A stretch of DNA of 64,000 nt from DATAOG01 sp963753685 (lineage in GTDB: Bacteria > Pseudomonadota > Alphaproteobacteria > Geminicoccales > Geminicoccaceae): positions 372,001 through 436,000 of the forward strand of contig CAVWDE010000021.1 of assembly GCA_963753685.1 (NCBI GenBank). Reading direction: 5' to 3'. A program made the position numbers and the translations under genes. The notes below the pieces were generated by a model that was not told where the DNA came from, ran no database searches, and saw only the letters and a program-made list of their open reading frames with translations. Below, piece after piece: positions 35,999 to 45,107 of this stretch; positions within the stretch are counted from its first letter, which is position 1, and every line of letters starts with the position of its first letter.

Positions 35999-36865
35999 AT
36001 GACCCAGCTCATCCTCTTCAACATCTTCAACGGCCTCATCATCGGCGCGTTCTACGCGCTGATGGCGCTCGGGCTGTCGCTGATCCTGAATCTCTCCGGG
36101 GTGATCAACTTCGCCCACGGCGGGTTTCTCGCGATCGGCGGCTATCTCGCCTACACGCTCATTCCCTATGTCGGGTTCTGGGGCGCCCTGGCGATCGCCC
36201 CGGTCCTGACCGCGATGATCGGCATCCTGGTCGAGCGGGTGCTCATCCGCCGCCTCTATGGCCGCGATCCGCTCTACAGCCTGCTCCTGACCTTCGGGCT
36301 CGCCTTCATGCTCGAGGACGGCACGCGCTACATCTGGGGGGCGGCGACCGTGCCGTTCACGATCCCGGACTGGCTCTCGAGCCCGCTCAGCGCGGAATAC
36401 TTCTTCCTCACCGGCTACCGCCTGTTCATGGTGGCGCTCGTGGTCGTGGTGGTGGCCGGGCTGTTCCTGATCCTCACCCGCACGCGCCTGGGCATGCGCA
36501 TCCGCGCCGGCACGCTGGATCTCGAGACGGTCGGCGTGCTCGGGGTCAACACGCGCATCCTGCGCAACCTCAATTTCGGCCTCGGCATCTACCTCGCCGG
36601 GCTCGCGGGCGTGCTCGCGGCGGGCATGCTCGGGCTGCAGCCGACGATCGGCAGCGCCCTGATCATGCCGAGCTTCGTCGCGATCATCATCGGCGGCCTC
36701 GGCAGCCTGCCCGGCACGCTTCTGGGCGGCCTCCTGATCGGGGTCGCCTCGGGCCTGGTCACGGTCTTCTACCCCTCGGCCTCCGAGGCGGTGATCTACG
36801 TAATGATGGCGCTCGTCCTCTTGGTGCGGCCGCACGGCCTGCTCGGCGAGGAGGGCCGGTTCTAG
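35999..36865 (+). CDS. livH: branched-chain-type ABC permease, LivH family
   Basis: A 288-residue integral membrane subunit with eight or so hydrophobic segments. Typical LivH features are NGLIIGAFYALMALGLSLI, NLSGVINFAHGGFLAIGGYLAY and the coupling region GLGSLPGTLLGGLLIGV. It lies in the operon SBP-livH-livM-livG-livF. The stop codon TAG shares its last base with the GTG start of livM, so the two subunits are translationally coupled. Confidence 0.94.
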   Translation: MTQLILFNIFNGLIIGAFYALMALGLSLILNLSGVINFAHGGFLAIGGYLAYTLIPYVGFWGALAIAPVLTAMIGILVERVLIRRLYGRDPLYSLLLTFGLAFMLEDGTRYIWGAATVPFTIPDWLSSPLSAEYFFLTGYRLFMVALVVVVVAGLFLILTRTRLGMRIRAGTLDLETVGVLGVNTRILRNLNFGLGIYLAGLAGVLAAGMLGLQPTIGSALIMPSFVAIIIGGLGSLPGTLLGGLLIGVASGLVTVFYPSASEAVIYVMMALVLLVRPHGLLGEEGRF

Positions 36866-37815
36866 TGAATCTGCCCGGCAAGCGAACCGCGGACGCGATC
36901 ATCTGGGCGCTGCTGCTGACGATGCCCTACTGGCTCAACTGGGTCGGCGGCTACACCTCGCTCGGCAGCCGGGTCCTGGTGCTGGCGCTGGCCGCGACGG
37001 CGCTCAATTTCCTGCTCGGATTCACGGGCGTGCTGTCGTTCGGGCATGCCGCCTACTTCGGCCTCGGCGCCTATGGCGCCGGCCTGACGATTAAATATCT
37101 GGTGCCGAGCACGCTCGCCGGCATGGCCGTGGGCGTCGCCGTCGGTGCGGCCGCCGCGGCGGTCGTGGGTGCGCTGATCGTGCGCCTGCGCGGCGTCTAT
37201 TTCGCGATGGTGACGATCGCCTTCGGCCAGGTCTTCTACTTCATCGCCTTTCGCTGGAACACGGTCACCGGCGGCGACGACGGGCTCTCCGGCTGGCACC
37301 GCCTGCCGATCGATCTGGGCGTCGCCACGTTCGACATCGTCGGCAACGACAAGGCCTTCTACTACCTCGTTCTCATCTGCTTCGCGGTTGCGGTCGCGAT
37401 CATGGCGGCGCTGCTGCGCTCGCCGTTCGGGCGCACGCTGCTCGCGATCCGCGAGAACGAGCGCCGCGCGCGCTTCCTCGGCATTCCGGTCGACCACCAC
37501 ATCTGGCTGTCCTGGGTGATCTCCTGCACCTTCGTCAGCCTCGCCGGCACGCTCTATGCCCTCCTCAACAACTTCGCCGATCCGCACGGCCTGCGCTGGG
37601 ACCAGTCGGGCGATTTCGTGATCATGGCGGTCCTGGGCGGCATGCGCGCGTTCTGGGGGCCCTTGATCGGCGCCGCGATCTTCGTCGTGCTCCAGGACTA
37701 CGTCTCCAGCCAGACCGAGAACTGGATGTCGTTCATCGGCCTGTTCTTCATTCTCGTCGTCCTGTTCTTTCCGCGCGGCGTGGTCGGCTTCATCCGGCGG
37801 CGGGCTACATCATGA
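36865..37815 (+). CDS. livM: branched-chain-type ABC permease, LivM family
   Basis: A 316-residue permease partner of LivH. Characteristic segments are LGFTGVLSFGHAAYFGLGAYGAG, GDDGLSGWHRLP and AIRENERRARFLGI, the last being the cytoplasmic loop that contacts the ATPases. The GTG start overlaps the livH stop by one base. Its TGA overlaps the livG ATG by four bases. Confidence 0.94.
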   Translation: MNLPGKRTADAIIWALLLTMPYWLNWVGGYTSLGSRVLVLALAATALNFLLGFTGVLSFGHAAYFGLGAYGAGLTIKYLVPSTLAGMAVGVAVGAAAAAVVGALIVRLRGVYFAMVTIAFGQVFYFIAFRWNTVTGGDDGLSGWHRLPIDLGVATFDIVGNDKAFYYLVLICFAVAVAIMAALLRSPFGRTLLAIRENERRARFLGIPVDHHIWLSWVISCTFVSLAGTLYALLNNFADPHGLRWDQSGDFVIMAVLGGMRAFWGPLIGAAIFVVLQDYVSSQTENWMSFIGLFFILVVLFFPRGVVGFIRRRATS

Positions 37816-38561
37816 CCCTCCTGCGGGTGGAGAACGTCTCGCGCCGGTTCGGCAGCCTGGTCGCCGTGAACGGCGTCTCGATGGTCGTGGAGCCGGGCGA
37901 GCTGCGCGCGGTGATCGGCCCCAACGGCGCCGGCAAGACCACGTTCTTCAACCTGATCAGCGGGTTCCTCACGCCCAGCGACGGCCGCATCATGTTCGAC
38001 GACGAGGACATCACCAGCCTCCTGCCGGCGCGGCGTGTCTGGCGCGGCATCGCCCGCACCTTCCAGGTGACCGAGGTCTTCCCCGAGCTCTCGGTGCACG
38101 AGAATCTGCGCATCGCGGTCGAGGTCGCCGCCGGCTACCGGCTGCGGCCATGGATCTCGCGCACTGCCGACGGCGAGGTCGAGGCCCGGGTCACCGATCT
38201 GCTCACCATGAGCGGCCTCGCGGGCAAGGCGGACCGGCTGGTCGGCGAGCTCAGCCACGGCGACCAGCGCGCGACCGAGATCATGATGGCGCTGGCACTC
38301 AAGCCGCGGCTCCTCCTGCTCGACGAGCCGACCGCCGGCATGGGCGACCAGGAGACCCACGACATCACGCAATTGATCCGCAAGCTGCACCGCGACCACA
38401 AGCTCACGATCGTCCTGATCGAGCACGACATGCGCGTCGTCTTCCATCTCGCCGACCGCATCATGGTGCTGGCCGAAGGCGCGCCGCTGGCCGAAGGCAC
38501 GCCCGCCGAGATCGCCGCCAACGAGGCGGTGCAGGCGGCCTATCTGGGCAAGGTCGCATGA
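37812..38561 (+). CDS. livG: Liv-type ABC importer ATP-binding protein LivG
   Basis: A 249-residue ATPase. Walker A is GPNGAGKTTFFN (near residue 38), the signature is LSHGDQRATEIMMAL, Walker B is LLLLDEPTAGM, and the switch His is in IEHDMRVV. The C-terminal extension EGTPAEIAANEAVQAAYLG is typical of LivG. The ATGA overlaps with both livM and livF indicate tight coupling. Confidence 0.94.
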   Translation: MTLLRVENVSRRFGSLVAVNGVSMVVEPGELRAVIGPNGAGKTTFFNLISGFLTPSDGRIMFDDEDITSLLPARRVWRGIARTFQVTEVFPELSVHENLRIAVEVAAGYRLRPWISRTADGEVEARVTDLLTMSGLAGKADRLVGELSHGDQRATEIMMALALKPRLLLLDEPTAGMGDQETHDITQLIRKLHRDHKLTIVLIEHDMRVVFHLADRIMVLAEGAPLAEGTPAEIAANEAVQAAYLGKVA

Positions 38562-39298
38562 GCGAGGTCACGCTCGCCGCGGAGGACCTGCACACCTTCT
38601 ACGGCAAGAGCCACATCCTGCACGGCGTCAGCCTCGAGGTGCGCGAGGGCGAGCTCGTGACCCTGCTCGGCCGCAACGGCGCCGGCAAGACCACGACGCT
38701 GCGCAGCGTGGTCGGGCTCACCCCTGCGCGCGAGGGCGCGGTGCGCATCTTCGGCCAGACCACCACCGACTGGCCGCCCTATCGCATTGCGGCGCTGGGC
38801 GTCGGCTACGTGCCCGAAGGGCGGCGCATCTTCGCCAATCTGACGGTCGAGGAGAACCTCAAGGTGCCGCTCGAGCGCGCGGGTCCCTGGACCATCGCGC
38901 GCATCTACGAGCTGTTCCCGCGCCTGGCGGAGCGACGCACCAACAAGGGCCGCCAGCTGTCCGGCGGCGAGCAGGAGATGCTGGCGATCGCGCGCGCGCT
39001 GCTGCTCAACCCGCGGCTCATCATTCTCGACGAGCCCTCCCAGGGCCTGGCGCCCTTGATCGTGCAGGAGGTGTTCAAGGTCGTGGTCGCGGCGCGCGCC
39101 GAGGGCATCTCGGTGCTCCTGGTCGAGCAGAACGTGCGCGCGGCGGTCGAGATCGCGGACCGCGCCTACGTCCTGGATGACGGCCGCGTGGTCTACGCCG
39201 GCGCCGCCGCCGAATTCGCCAAGGACGAAGAGCGCGTCCGCGCGCTCGCCGGCGCCAGCGCCGAGCAATGGGACGAACCGCCCGCGGCGCACCCGTAG
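38558..39298 (+). CDS. livF: Liv-type ABC importer ATP-binding protein LivF
   Basis: A 246-residue ATPase starting MSEVTLAAEDLHTFYGKSHILHG. Walker A is GRNGAGKTTTL, the signature is LSGGEQEMLAIARAL, Walker B is LIILDEPSQGL, and VGYVPEGRRIFANLTVEENL is the LivF-specific Q-loop region. ATG 38558 overlaps the livG stop by four bases; the frame is open upstream inside livG. It is the last gene of the operon. Confidence 0.94.
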   Translation: MSEVTLAAEDLHTFYGKSHILHGVSLEVREGELVTLLGRNGAGKTTTLRSVVGLTPAREGAVRIFGQTTTDWPPYRIAALGVGYVPEGRRIFANLTVEENLKVPLERAGPWTIARIYELFPRLAERRTNKGRQLSGGEQEMLAIARALLLNPRLIILDEPSQGLAPLIVQEVFKVVVAARAEGISVLLVEQNVRAAVEIADRAYVLDDGRVVYAGAAAEFAKDEERVRALAGASAEQWDEPPAAHP

Positions 39299-39886
39299 GC
39301 TCATCGAAGTGCTGTACGGCGGCGAAGCTCGCCCGAGCCGTGGCCGGTGGCATGGGCGCGGGTGAACTTCAAATCGCAGCGGGCCGGTCTCGCGCCGCGG
39401 ATCGCTGACATAGGATCTCGAGGGCCAGGAGGACCGTCCACCATCTGCCGGAGCCAGCGAGACCACGTCTTCAACCCTATCGCCAAGAGCTGGCTTGTTG
39501 TTTTAGCCGACTTTTTCGGGTTCGTTTGGTTCCCTCAAGGGTGCGGTCACCTGGGTTGTCCGGCAAGCGGCAAGGCGGGGGCGACCAGCTTCTGGCATTC
39601 GGCATGCATCCTGAGCACGGTCACCGCCGGCTGGCTCAGGCCAGCGAACAGTCATGATGTCGTCTCCGGCTGGGAGCGCTCCCCAAGCCTGACCACTGCG
39701 ATCAACCGCGAACGGCCCAGGGTGAGCGGGATCGGGTGACCAAGAATCGTAGCAGATCATAGGATTTTATGCAAGTGACACCGAGGGTTCGATACAGCGC
39801 CCAGGTTCGCCGGGATGCGATTCTGCGCCCGGATCTGGCCACCTTCCCCGATACGGCCCGCCGCGCGGCCGGGGAGTGCACACCAT
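39299..39886. other. gene-free stretch left of the glycan island
   Basis: Nothing recognisable is encoded between livF and the repeat array that begins at 39887. Both strands have short open frames, but none has a plausible start, ribosome binding site or family resemblance. The composition falls slightly toward its right end, as expected at the edge of an acquired region. Confidence 0.4.
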
Positions 39887-40075
39887 GCGACACTTCTGTA
39901 GCATCAGGCGACAGATCTGTGCCATGCGTAAGCCTTTGTGGCGACATCGTTTTTCGTCAAACTAGCAACTTGGCCGTTGATTCCGCCGCAAAACCGCTGA
40001 TTTCGGGTACAAAACCTCCTGATTCCATCTGCAAAACCGCTGATTTTGGGCGCACAAGTGACGCATATCTGTGCC
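39887..40075 (+). repeat. array of short direct repeats, transposon-end-like
   Basis: Three GCGACA-headed units start at 39887, 39908 and 39941; the first two are 18 bases long and match at GCGACA, TCTGT and a final CAT. A second repeat type, CC(G/T)(C/T)TGATT, starts at 39974, 39994, 40015 and 40037, spaced 20-22 bases, each after the first preceded by AAAA. ATCTGTGCC occurs at 39915-39923 and again at 40067-40075. Multiple helically phased sites like this are typical of the ends of Tn7/Mu/Tni-type transposons. No matching transposase is in the window. Confidence 0.5.
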
Positions 40076-40690
40076 GTCTTGCCGTGCAGCGCGCGGGCGG
40101 TTCCGGGTCGCCGGTCGAGCGACCACCGGAGGTCGCCCCTGGGAGCCAGGCGCGCGGCGCGAGCTCGATGCCGACCTCCTGGCCGCCAAGCGCTCCTTCG
40201 TGATCCGCCGGACGGGCGATCGCCACCTGCACTGGGGCTTGCGCACCATCGAGACCGCGCGGCTCGCCGCCGATTGCCCGCTGTCCCATGCCACCCGTAT
40301 CGTCCGCCAGGAGAACGGCCAGGAGATCTCATGCCGCCTGGACTACGGCGGTCGTCCGGTGCGCCTGCCAGAGCCCCCGGACCTGCCGCTCTGGCTGCTG
40401 GTGGTCCGGGGGTTGGGCGCGGCGCCCATGATGCTGCTGACCGATCTGCCGATGCGCCGCAACCGCAAGGCCCTGTGGTGGGTGGTGTCCGCCTATCCCA
40501 CGCGCTGGCGCATCGAGGAGGCGATCCGCTTCGTGAAGCCGAGCTACGATCTGGAGGACATCCGCGTGCTGACCTGCCGACGCCTGCGCACCCTGCGGTG
40601 CTGGTCAACGCCGTCGCCTTGTTCACCGCCGTCGTCCTCGGCACCCGGATCAGGCTGGACATCCTCGCCACCCACCTGGTGAGTGCCGCC
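40071..40690 (+). pseudogene. remnant of IS4-type DDE transposase (frameshifted)
   Basis: A transposase fragment. The plus frame from about 40110 to 40600 reads through FVIRRTGDRHLHWGLRTIE and MLLTDLPMRRNRKALW to YPTRWRIEEAIRFVK, a perfect YREK signature (Y-x2-R-x3-E-x6-K) of IS4-group transposases. After RRLRTL the match continues in another frame (VLVNAVALFTAVVLGTRIRLDILATHL), so a one-base change near 40600 has broken it. The N-terminal half is missing. It abuts an oppositely oriented IS1380-type fragment. Confidence 0.65.
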
Positions 40691-40759
40691 AACGCCTGTT
40701 CGGCGCGCCGCTGCGGGCCGCGCGCACCCACCGCGGCCCTGGCAGCTCGCACCCTGCCA

Positions 40760-41119
40760 GAGCGGTGGCACCGCCTCATCGAACGCCTCCGGGAAGTCGC
40801 GCGCGGTCTGCGGCACCGGCAGACCGTGCCCGAGCAGCAACGCCAGCGCGGTGTCCTCCCGCAGTTGCGCCAGGTCTTCACAGCGTTCGCCGCCGGCGGC
40901 CCAGAGGCTGAACACCCCCCCCACCAGCTGCGATGCCAGCAGCCCGCGCTTGCGGCGCTTGATCACCACGCTCTCGTCCAGCACCGTCGCACCGCTGGTC
41001 CGCAACGCCTCGATCAGGAGCGGCACCCCGCTATGCGCGGTGATGAAACCCCTCTCCGCCCGCTGATCCAGCTCGCACGCCGACCGCGTCTGCGCCGTGA
41101 TCAACGCCCGCCGCCGCAC
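40760..41119 (-). pseudogene. N-terminal fragment of IS1380-type transposase
   Basis: The minus strand from GTG 41119 encodes AHSGVPLLIEALRTSGA, then RKRGLLASQLVGGVFSLWAAGGE and RCEDLAQLREDTAL, then GHGLPVPQTARDFPEAF, the N-terminal domain of an IS1380-type transposase. Similarity stops near residue 120 (about 40760), where the sequence becomes that of the convergent IS4-type remnant. The C-terminal half of the same family lies 10.6 kb away at 51696-51930, also on the minus strand. Confidence 0.6.
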
Positions 41120-41224
41120 CCGAACGGTGAAACCTTACCCGGCCCGCCAAACCATGTCCCGCCCAGCTTCCATCCCCAAGCCGAAATCCTAGCCGGGGAT
41201 CAGGGGCTTGACGCCGGCGCTCGC

Positions 41225-42535
41225 ATGACCTTTAACCTGAGCCCAACGCCGTGTTCAGCGGCATCAGGATATCGGGTGGTCGCGAAGCTCTCCCCACAGC
41301 GCCGACATGTGGCCTTGGTCCTTGATCATTTGGGCGCTGGCGGTGTGCAGAAGATGGCTCTGTCGCTGGGTCGCGAACTGATTGCGCGCGGCCACCGCGT
41401 CGACGTCTTGACGTGCCAGCCGAACGGCAGACTGCGTGCCAACCTTCCGCGCGATGTTCGCCACTTCGAACTCGAGCGTGGCAGGTCCTCGATCGCGCGG
41501 ATCGCCGCGCTGTGCGCCGACCCTGGCGGATTTCCCGCCATGCTGCGCCCCGTCCTGCTCTCGCCGCGGCTGCCGGACCTACTGCTCTATACCGCCTCTC
41601 TGTCCAATTATATCCGACGACACAAGCCTCAAGCAGTGGTAGCGGCGGGCAGCCTGGTCAATCTGATGACCATCTGGTCGGTTCGTCTGGCCGCGCTGCC
41701 GGTACGCGTGCTGATCAGCGAACGCAATCCACCCTCGACGGTCCTGCTCGGCTCGCGCGCTTGGCGCCGGCGCTATCTGCCGCTGCTGATGGCAAGAACC
41801 TACCCCTTCGCTGATGCCATCATCACCGTCTCGTACGGTGTCGCTGCCGATCTCATGGCCATCACGGGCCTGCCTCCCGGCCGCATCGTGACCATCTACA
41901 ACCCGGTCGTCGGCGACGAGATCGCTGTGCTGGCGCGCGCGCCCGTGCCACACCCTTGGTTTGAGCCGGGGCAGCCGCCGATCGTTCTGGCTTGCGGCCG
42001 GATGGCCGAACAGAAGGACTATCCAACGCTCATCCGCGCCTTCGCCGATCTGCGCAGGCGATGCTCCGCACGCTTGGTGATCCTGGGCGAAGCGAACGGC
42101 CAAGGGAAAGCCGGCCATCTGAGCGGGGTCCTGCTCCACCTTGCCCAGGATCTGGGGGTCGCGTCCGACGTCGGTCTCTTGGGCTACACCGCGAATCCCT
42201 ATGCTTATATGGCGCGGGCGACCGTCTTCGTACTCTCTTCGAAGTTCGAGGGTTTTGGCAACGCGCTGGTCGAGGCGATGGCTTGCGGTTGCCCCGTGGT
42301 CAGCACAGATTGTCCGGTTGGGCCTCGGGAAATCCTCGACGCGGGTCGTTATGGTGACCTCGTACCGGTCGGCGACAGCATAGCCATGGCCGCCGCAATC
42401 GAGCGGGTAATCGACGGGCGTCGGGTCGCGGCATCGGTGCGCGAGCGGGCCGCCCTGTTCACGGCCTCTTCCGCAGCCGACGCCTACCTCGTCGCTTTGT
42501 TTGGCGACGCGGATTGCATGACCGCCGCCGCGTAA
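41225..42535 (+). CDS. glycosyltransferase family 4
   Basis: A 436-residue GT-B glycosyltransferase, cytoplasmic or membrane-associated, transferring a sugar to a lipid-linked or polysaccharide acceptor. The N-terminal Rossmann half starts VALVLDHLGAGGVQKMALSLGRELIARG. The C-terminal half has ILACGRMAEQKDYPTLIRAF and the donor-site motif EGFGNALVEAMACGCPVVST (EX7E). ATG 41225 is the first plausible start; the same frame is open far upstream through the transposase remnants but without meaning there. It opens the glycan island. Confidence 0.87.
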   Translation: MTFNLSPTPCSAASGYRVVAKLSPQRRHVALVLDHLGAGGVQKMALSLGRELIARGHRVDVLTCQPNGRLRANLPRDVRHFELERGRSSIARIAALCADPGGFPAMLRPVLLSPRLPDLLLYTASLSNYIRRHKPQAVVAAGSLVNLMTIWSVRLAALPVRVLISERNPPSTVLLGSRAWRRRYLPLLMARTYPFADAIITVSYGVAADLMAITGLPPGRIVTIYNPVVGDEIAVLARAPVPHPWFEPGQPPIVLACGRMAEQKDYPTLIRAFADLRRRCSARLVILGEANGQGKAGHLSGVLLHLAQDLGVASDVGLLGYTANPYAYMARATVFVLSSKFEGFGNALVEAMACGCPVVSTDCPVGPREILDAGRYGDLVPVGDSIAMAAAIERVIDGRRVAASVRERAALFTASSAADAYLVALFGDADCMTAAA

Positions 42536-42748
42536 GGCCGTTGCAACCTTTGGGCCCGCTCGCCAGCGCAACCCTCGCTATTCGCAGCACGATCCCAGCT
42601 CGGCCGTTGCCCCGACCGAGCCTTCGGCCGAATCCTGCGACTCGCCAGATACATCTAACTCTACCACCACGATCTGGCCACATAGCGCCTTGCAGGGCCT
42701 CATCTCGGCGCAGTAAATTGCGACCCACCAACGACTTGGCCTCCCGCC

Positions 42749-42892
42749 GTGGCAAATGTCCTGACCCAGCACGAGGGCTTGAACAGGCGCGAGGCTGAGA
42801 GCACGTGGATCGAGCGGGTTGACGCCCTCAAGGAGCTACGCCACGACTATGCGTTCTACCGTCGCAGATGGCGCGCGGTCGCCATCCGCTAG
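42749..42892 (+). CDS. possible small 47-residue protein
   Basis: A short frame from GTG 42749 to TAG 42892 encodes an amphipathic, charged peptide with REAESTWIERVDALKEL and YAFYRRRWRAV. It ends 12 bases before the start of the ABC exporter gene, with the exporter's AGGAG overlapping its stop. The composition looks protein-like, but there is no family I recognise and no clear ribosome binding site. The remaining 42536-42748 shows nothing. Confidence 0.25.
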   Translation: MANVLTQHEGLNRREAESTWIERVDALKELRHDYAFYRRRWRAVAIR

Positions 42893-42904
42893 AGGAGACG
42901 GCGC

Positions 42905-44761
42905 TTGCTGAGTGTGGGTACCGAGGCGCAGCGGCCGCAAGCCGGTGGCGCCATCGCGCGATGGCTGACCGGGCAGATCGATCGTGACCTGATCGAAGCA
43001 TTTCGATGGCTGCAGCGCGAGTATTTCCGCCCGCATTACCGCGCCTTGGCCCTGGCTTTCGCGTTGACGTGGATCTCATCTGGCGCGACGGCGCTGCTCG
43101 TCTGGCTGGTGAAGCCGGCGCTGTCCGCGATCCTCGGGGGTGGGCGTATCGAGTTGGTCTTTGGCCTCGCCGCCGCGGTGGCGGCGCTCGGTCCCGTCAG
43201 CGGGTTTGCCGCCCTCCAGATTGCAGGTATCCAGGAGCGCGTCAGCCAAGCGGTGCTGACCCACCTTCAACGCGACCTCTTCCGGGGCTTCTTGCGCTCT
43301 GACCTGCGCTCGACCGCCGGGATGCACACAGGTCTGATGTTGAACCTGTGCAACAGCGAGGCGAGCCGGGCCGTCACCGCAGCGACCGGCGTGTGTTTCA
43401 CCATGGTGCAGGACCTGATCTTGTTCCTGTGCCTCACCGGGGTCATGGTCGGCCTCGACTGGCCGCTGAGCCTGCTGGCACTCTCGGCGCTGCCGCTCAT
43501 CGGGTTCAGCCTGATGAGAATGGGACGCCGGGTTCGAGACCTCACCGAGGAGCAGATCACGATTGGTCGCGCGATCTCCACGCGGCTCGCGGACGTGCTC
43601 GCCGGGCTCCGTTTCGTCATGGCATCCGATACCGCCGATCTCGAGGTCGACCGGCATCGCGAACTGACCAAGCAGCGCATGCGCATCGCGGTCGCGCTGG
43701 CGCAGACCAAGGCGACGACCGAGCCGCTGGTCGGGTGCGCCTCGGGCGTCGTGATCGCGCTGCTGATCCTGGTCGCCGCCTTTCGCGTGGCCGACGGAGG
43801 CGGCCAGGCGATCGGCGGGCTGGCAGCATTCCTCGTCTCGGTTCTCGTCGTCTACCGGCCGGTGCGGCGGCTGTCGACCGGCGCGATCAACCTGCAATCC
43901 GGGCTGATCGCAGCGCAGAGGATCCGAAACGCGCTCGATTCGCGCGTCGAGGTCCACGACCGGCCGAACGCCGTGCCGCTCACCGCCAGACGTTGCACCG
44001 TGGAGATCAGCGACGTTCGTTTCAGCTACGACGGCAAGGTTGACGTGCTGCGCGGCGTCTCGATGACGCTCGGCGCCGGGGAGATCGTGGCACTGGTCGG
44101 CCCGTCGGGCGGCGGCAAGTCGACCCTGCTCAACCTGATCCCCCGCCTCTACGACCCCTCAGCAGGCGTGATCGCGATCAACGGTACCGACAGCCGTGAG
44201 TTTCGCATCTCGAGCCTGCGGCGGTCGATCGGGGTGGTCAGCCAGGACGCCATTCTGCTCGACGACACGATCCGGGCCAACCTCACCTACGGTCACGGCC
44301 CGCGCGCCGGCGATGCCGAGGACGAGGAAGGGCTGTGGTCGGCTCTCCACGACGCCAGCGCGCTCGACTTCGTCCGCCAGCTGCCAAAGGGATTGGACAC
44401 GCCCGTGGGCGAGCGCGGCAGGCGCTTCTCCGACGGTCAGCGGCAGCGCCTCGCGCTCGCCCGCGCGCTCTATCGCGACGCGCCGATCCTGTTGCTGGAC
44501 GAGCCCACATCATACTTCGATCGCAGCATCGAGCGCGACGTGCGCGCGACGCTGACGCGGCTGGCGGGCAAAAAGACGATCCTGATCGTCTCGCACCGGC
44601 TGCCGATCGTCGAGTTCGCCGATCGGATCTACGTCATGCTCAAGGGCGAGATCGTCGACCAGGGCACCCACGCCGAGCTCATGCGCCGCGAGGGCGTCTA
44701 CGCGCGGTTGTTCGGCGTCCAGGATCTGGAGCGAACGCTCGGCATGAGCCTGACGACATGA
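42905..44761 (+). CDS. MsbA-like ABC exporter (lipid/oligosaccharide flippase)
   Basis: A 618-residue half-transporter with six transmembrane segments (about residues 45-330) fused to an ATPase. Walker A is GPSGGGKSTLL, Walker B is ILLLDEPTSYFD and the switch is VSHRLPIVEF. The signature reads FSDGQRQRLALARAL instead of LSGGQ, and the D-loop is SYFD rather than SALD, so ATP turnover may differ. The start is TTG 42905, with AGGAG about nine bases upstream. Among glycosyltransferases it most likely flips a lipid-linked glycan. Confidence 0.88.
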   Translation: MLSVGTEAQRPQAGGAIARWLTGQIDRDLIEAFRWLQREYFRPHYRALALAFALTWISSGATALLVWLVKPALSAILGGGRIELVFGLAAAVAALGPVSGFAALQIAGIQERVSQAVLTHLQRDLFRGFLRSDLRSTAGMHTGLMLNLCNSEASRAVTAATGVCFTMVQDLILFLCLTGVMVGLDWPLSLLALSALPLIGFSLMRMGRRVRDLTEEQITIGRAISTRLADVLAGLRFVMASDTADLEVDRHRELTKQRMRIAVALAQTKATTEPLVGCASGVVIALLILVAAFRVADGGGQAIGGLAAFLVSVLVVYRPVRRLSTGAINLQSGLIAAQRIRNALDSRVEVHDRPNAVPLTARRCTVEISDVRFSYDGKVDVLRGVSMTLGAGEIVALVGPSGGGKSTLLNLIPRLYDPSAGVIAINGTDSREFRISSLRRSIGVVSQDAILLDDTIRANLTYGHGPRAGDAEDEEGLWSALHDASALDFVRQLPKGLDTPVGERGRRFSDGQRQRLALARALYRDAPILLLDEPTSYFDRSIERDVRATLTRLAGKKTILIVSHRLPIVEFADRIYVMLKGEIVDQGTHAELMRREGVYARLFGVQDLERTLGMSLTT

Positions 44762-45107
44762 TCGCCGCGTCCGACTCGACCGCCGAACGCTGGGCCGCGG
44801 TGCGGTTCCGCTGCTCGTCACTCAGTTATTGTGGGTCTTCAGGGTCAGGACGTTTAAGATCGATCGAGGAGTGGCCGAGCGCACTTCGACTGGCCGGCGC
44901 GCGGCACAGCCCGCTCGAGGCCGGGCCGGAAACAGCTCAAAGTCGACCGCAGGCGATACCGGGGTCCTTGCCGTTCTTTGACAGCCCCGCCAGCCGCTCT
45001 TCGACGTCGAAACGACCCTGCCGGACGCCCCATTCCACCGCCCGCCGCTGCGCGCCACAGTAGAGCAGATCAGCCCGCCTTGCCCAGGTTTTTTGGGAGG
45101 CCTTCAA
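44762..45107. other. intergenic region without clear gene
   Basis: These 346 bases lie between the ABC exporter and a glycosyltransferase gene. An ATG at 44758 overlaps the exporter stop and opens a 101-residue frame, but the product has no coherent composition or family. The T-run TTTTTT followed by GGGAGG (45089-45100) marks the ribosome binding site of the next gene. Confidence 0.4.

Noticed and set aside
39974..40046. Regularly spaced repeats as a possible CRISPR array
   Set aside because: Units are about 10 bases with a 20-22 base period, imperfect, and without spacers of CRISPR length or cas genes.
40046..41224. Continuous plus-strand reading upstream of the GT4 gene, suggesting a much longer glycosyltransferase
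   Set aside because: The upstream part is antisense or out-of-frame transposase remnant and Pro/Arg-rich sequence. Glycosyltransferase similarity begins only after ATG 41225.
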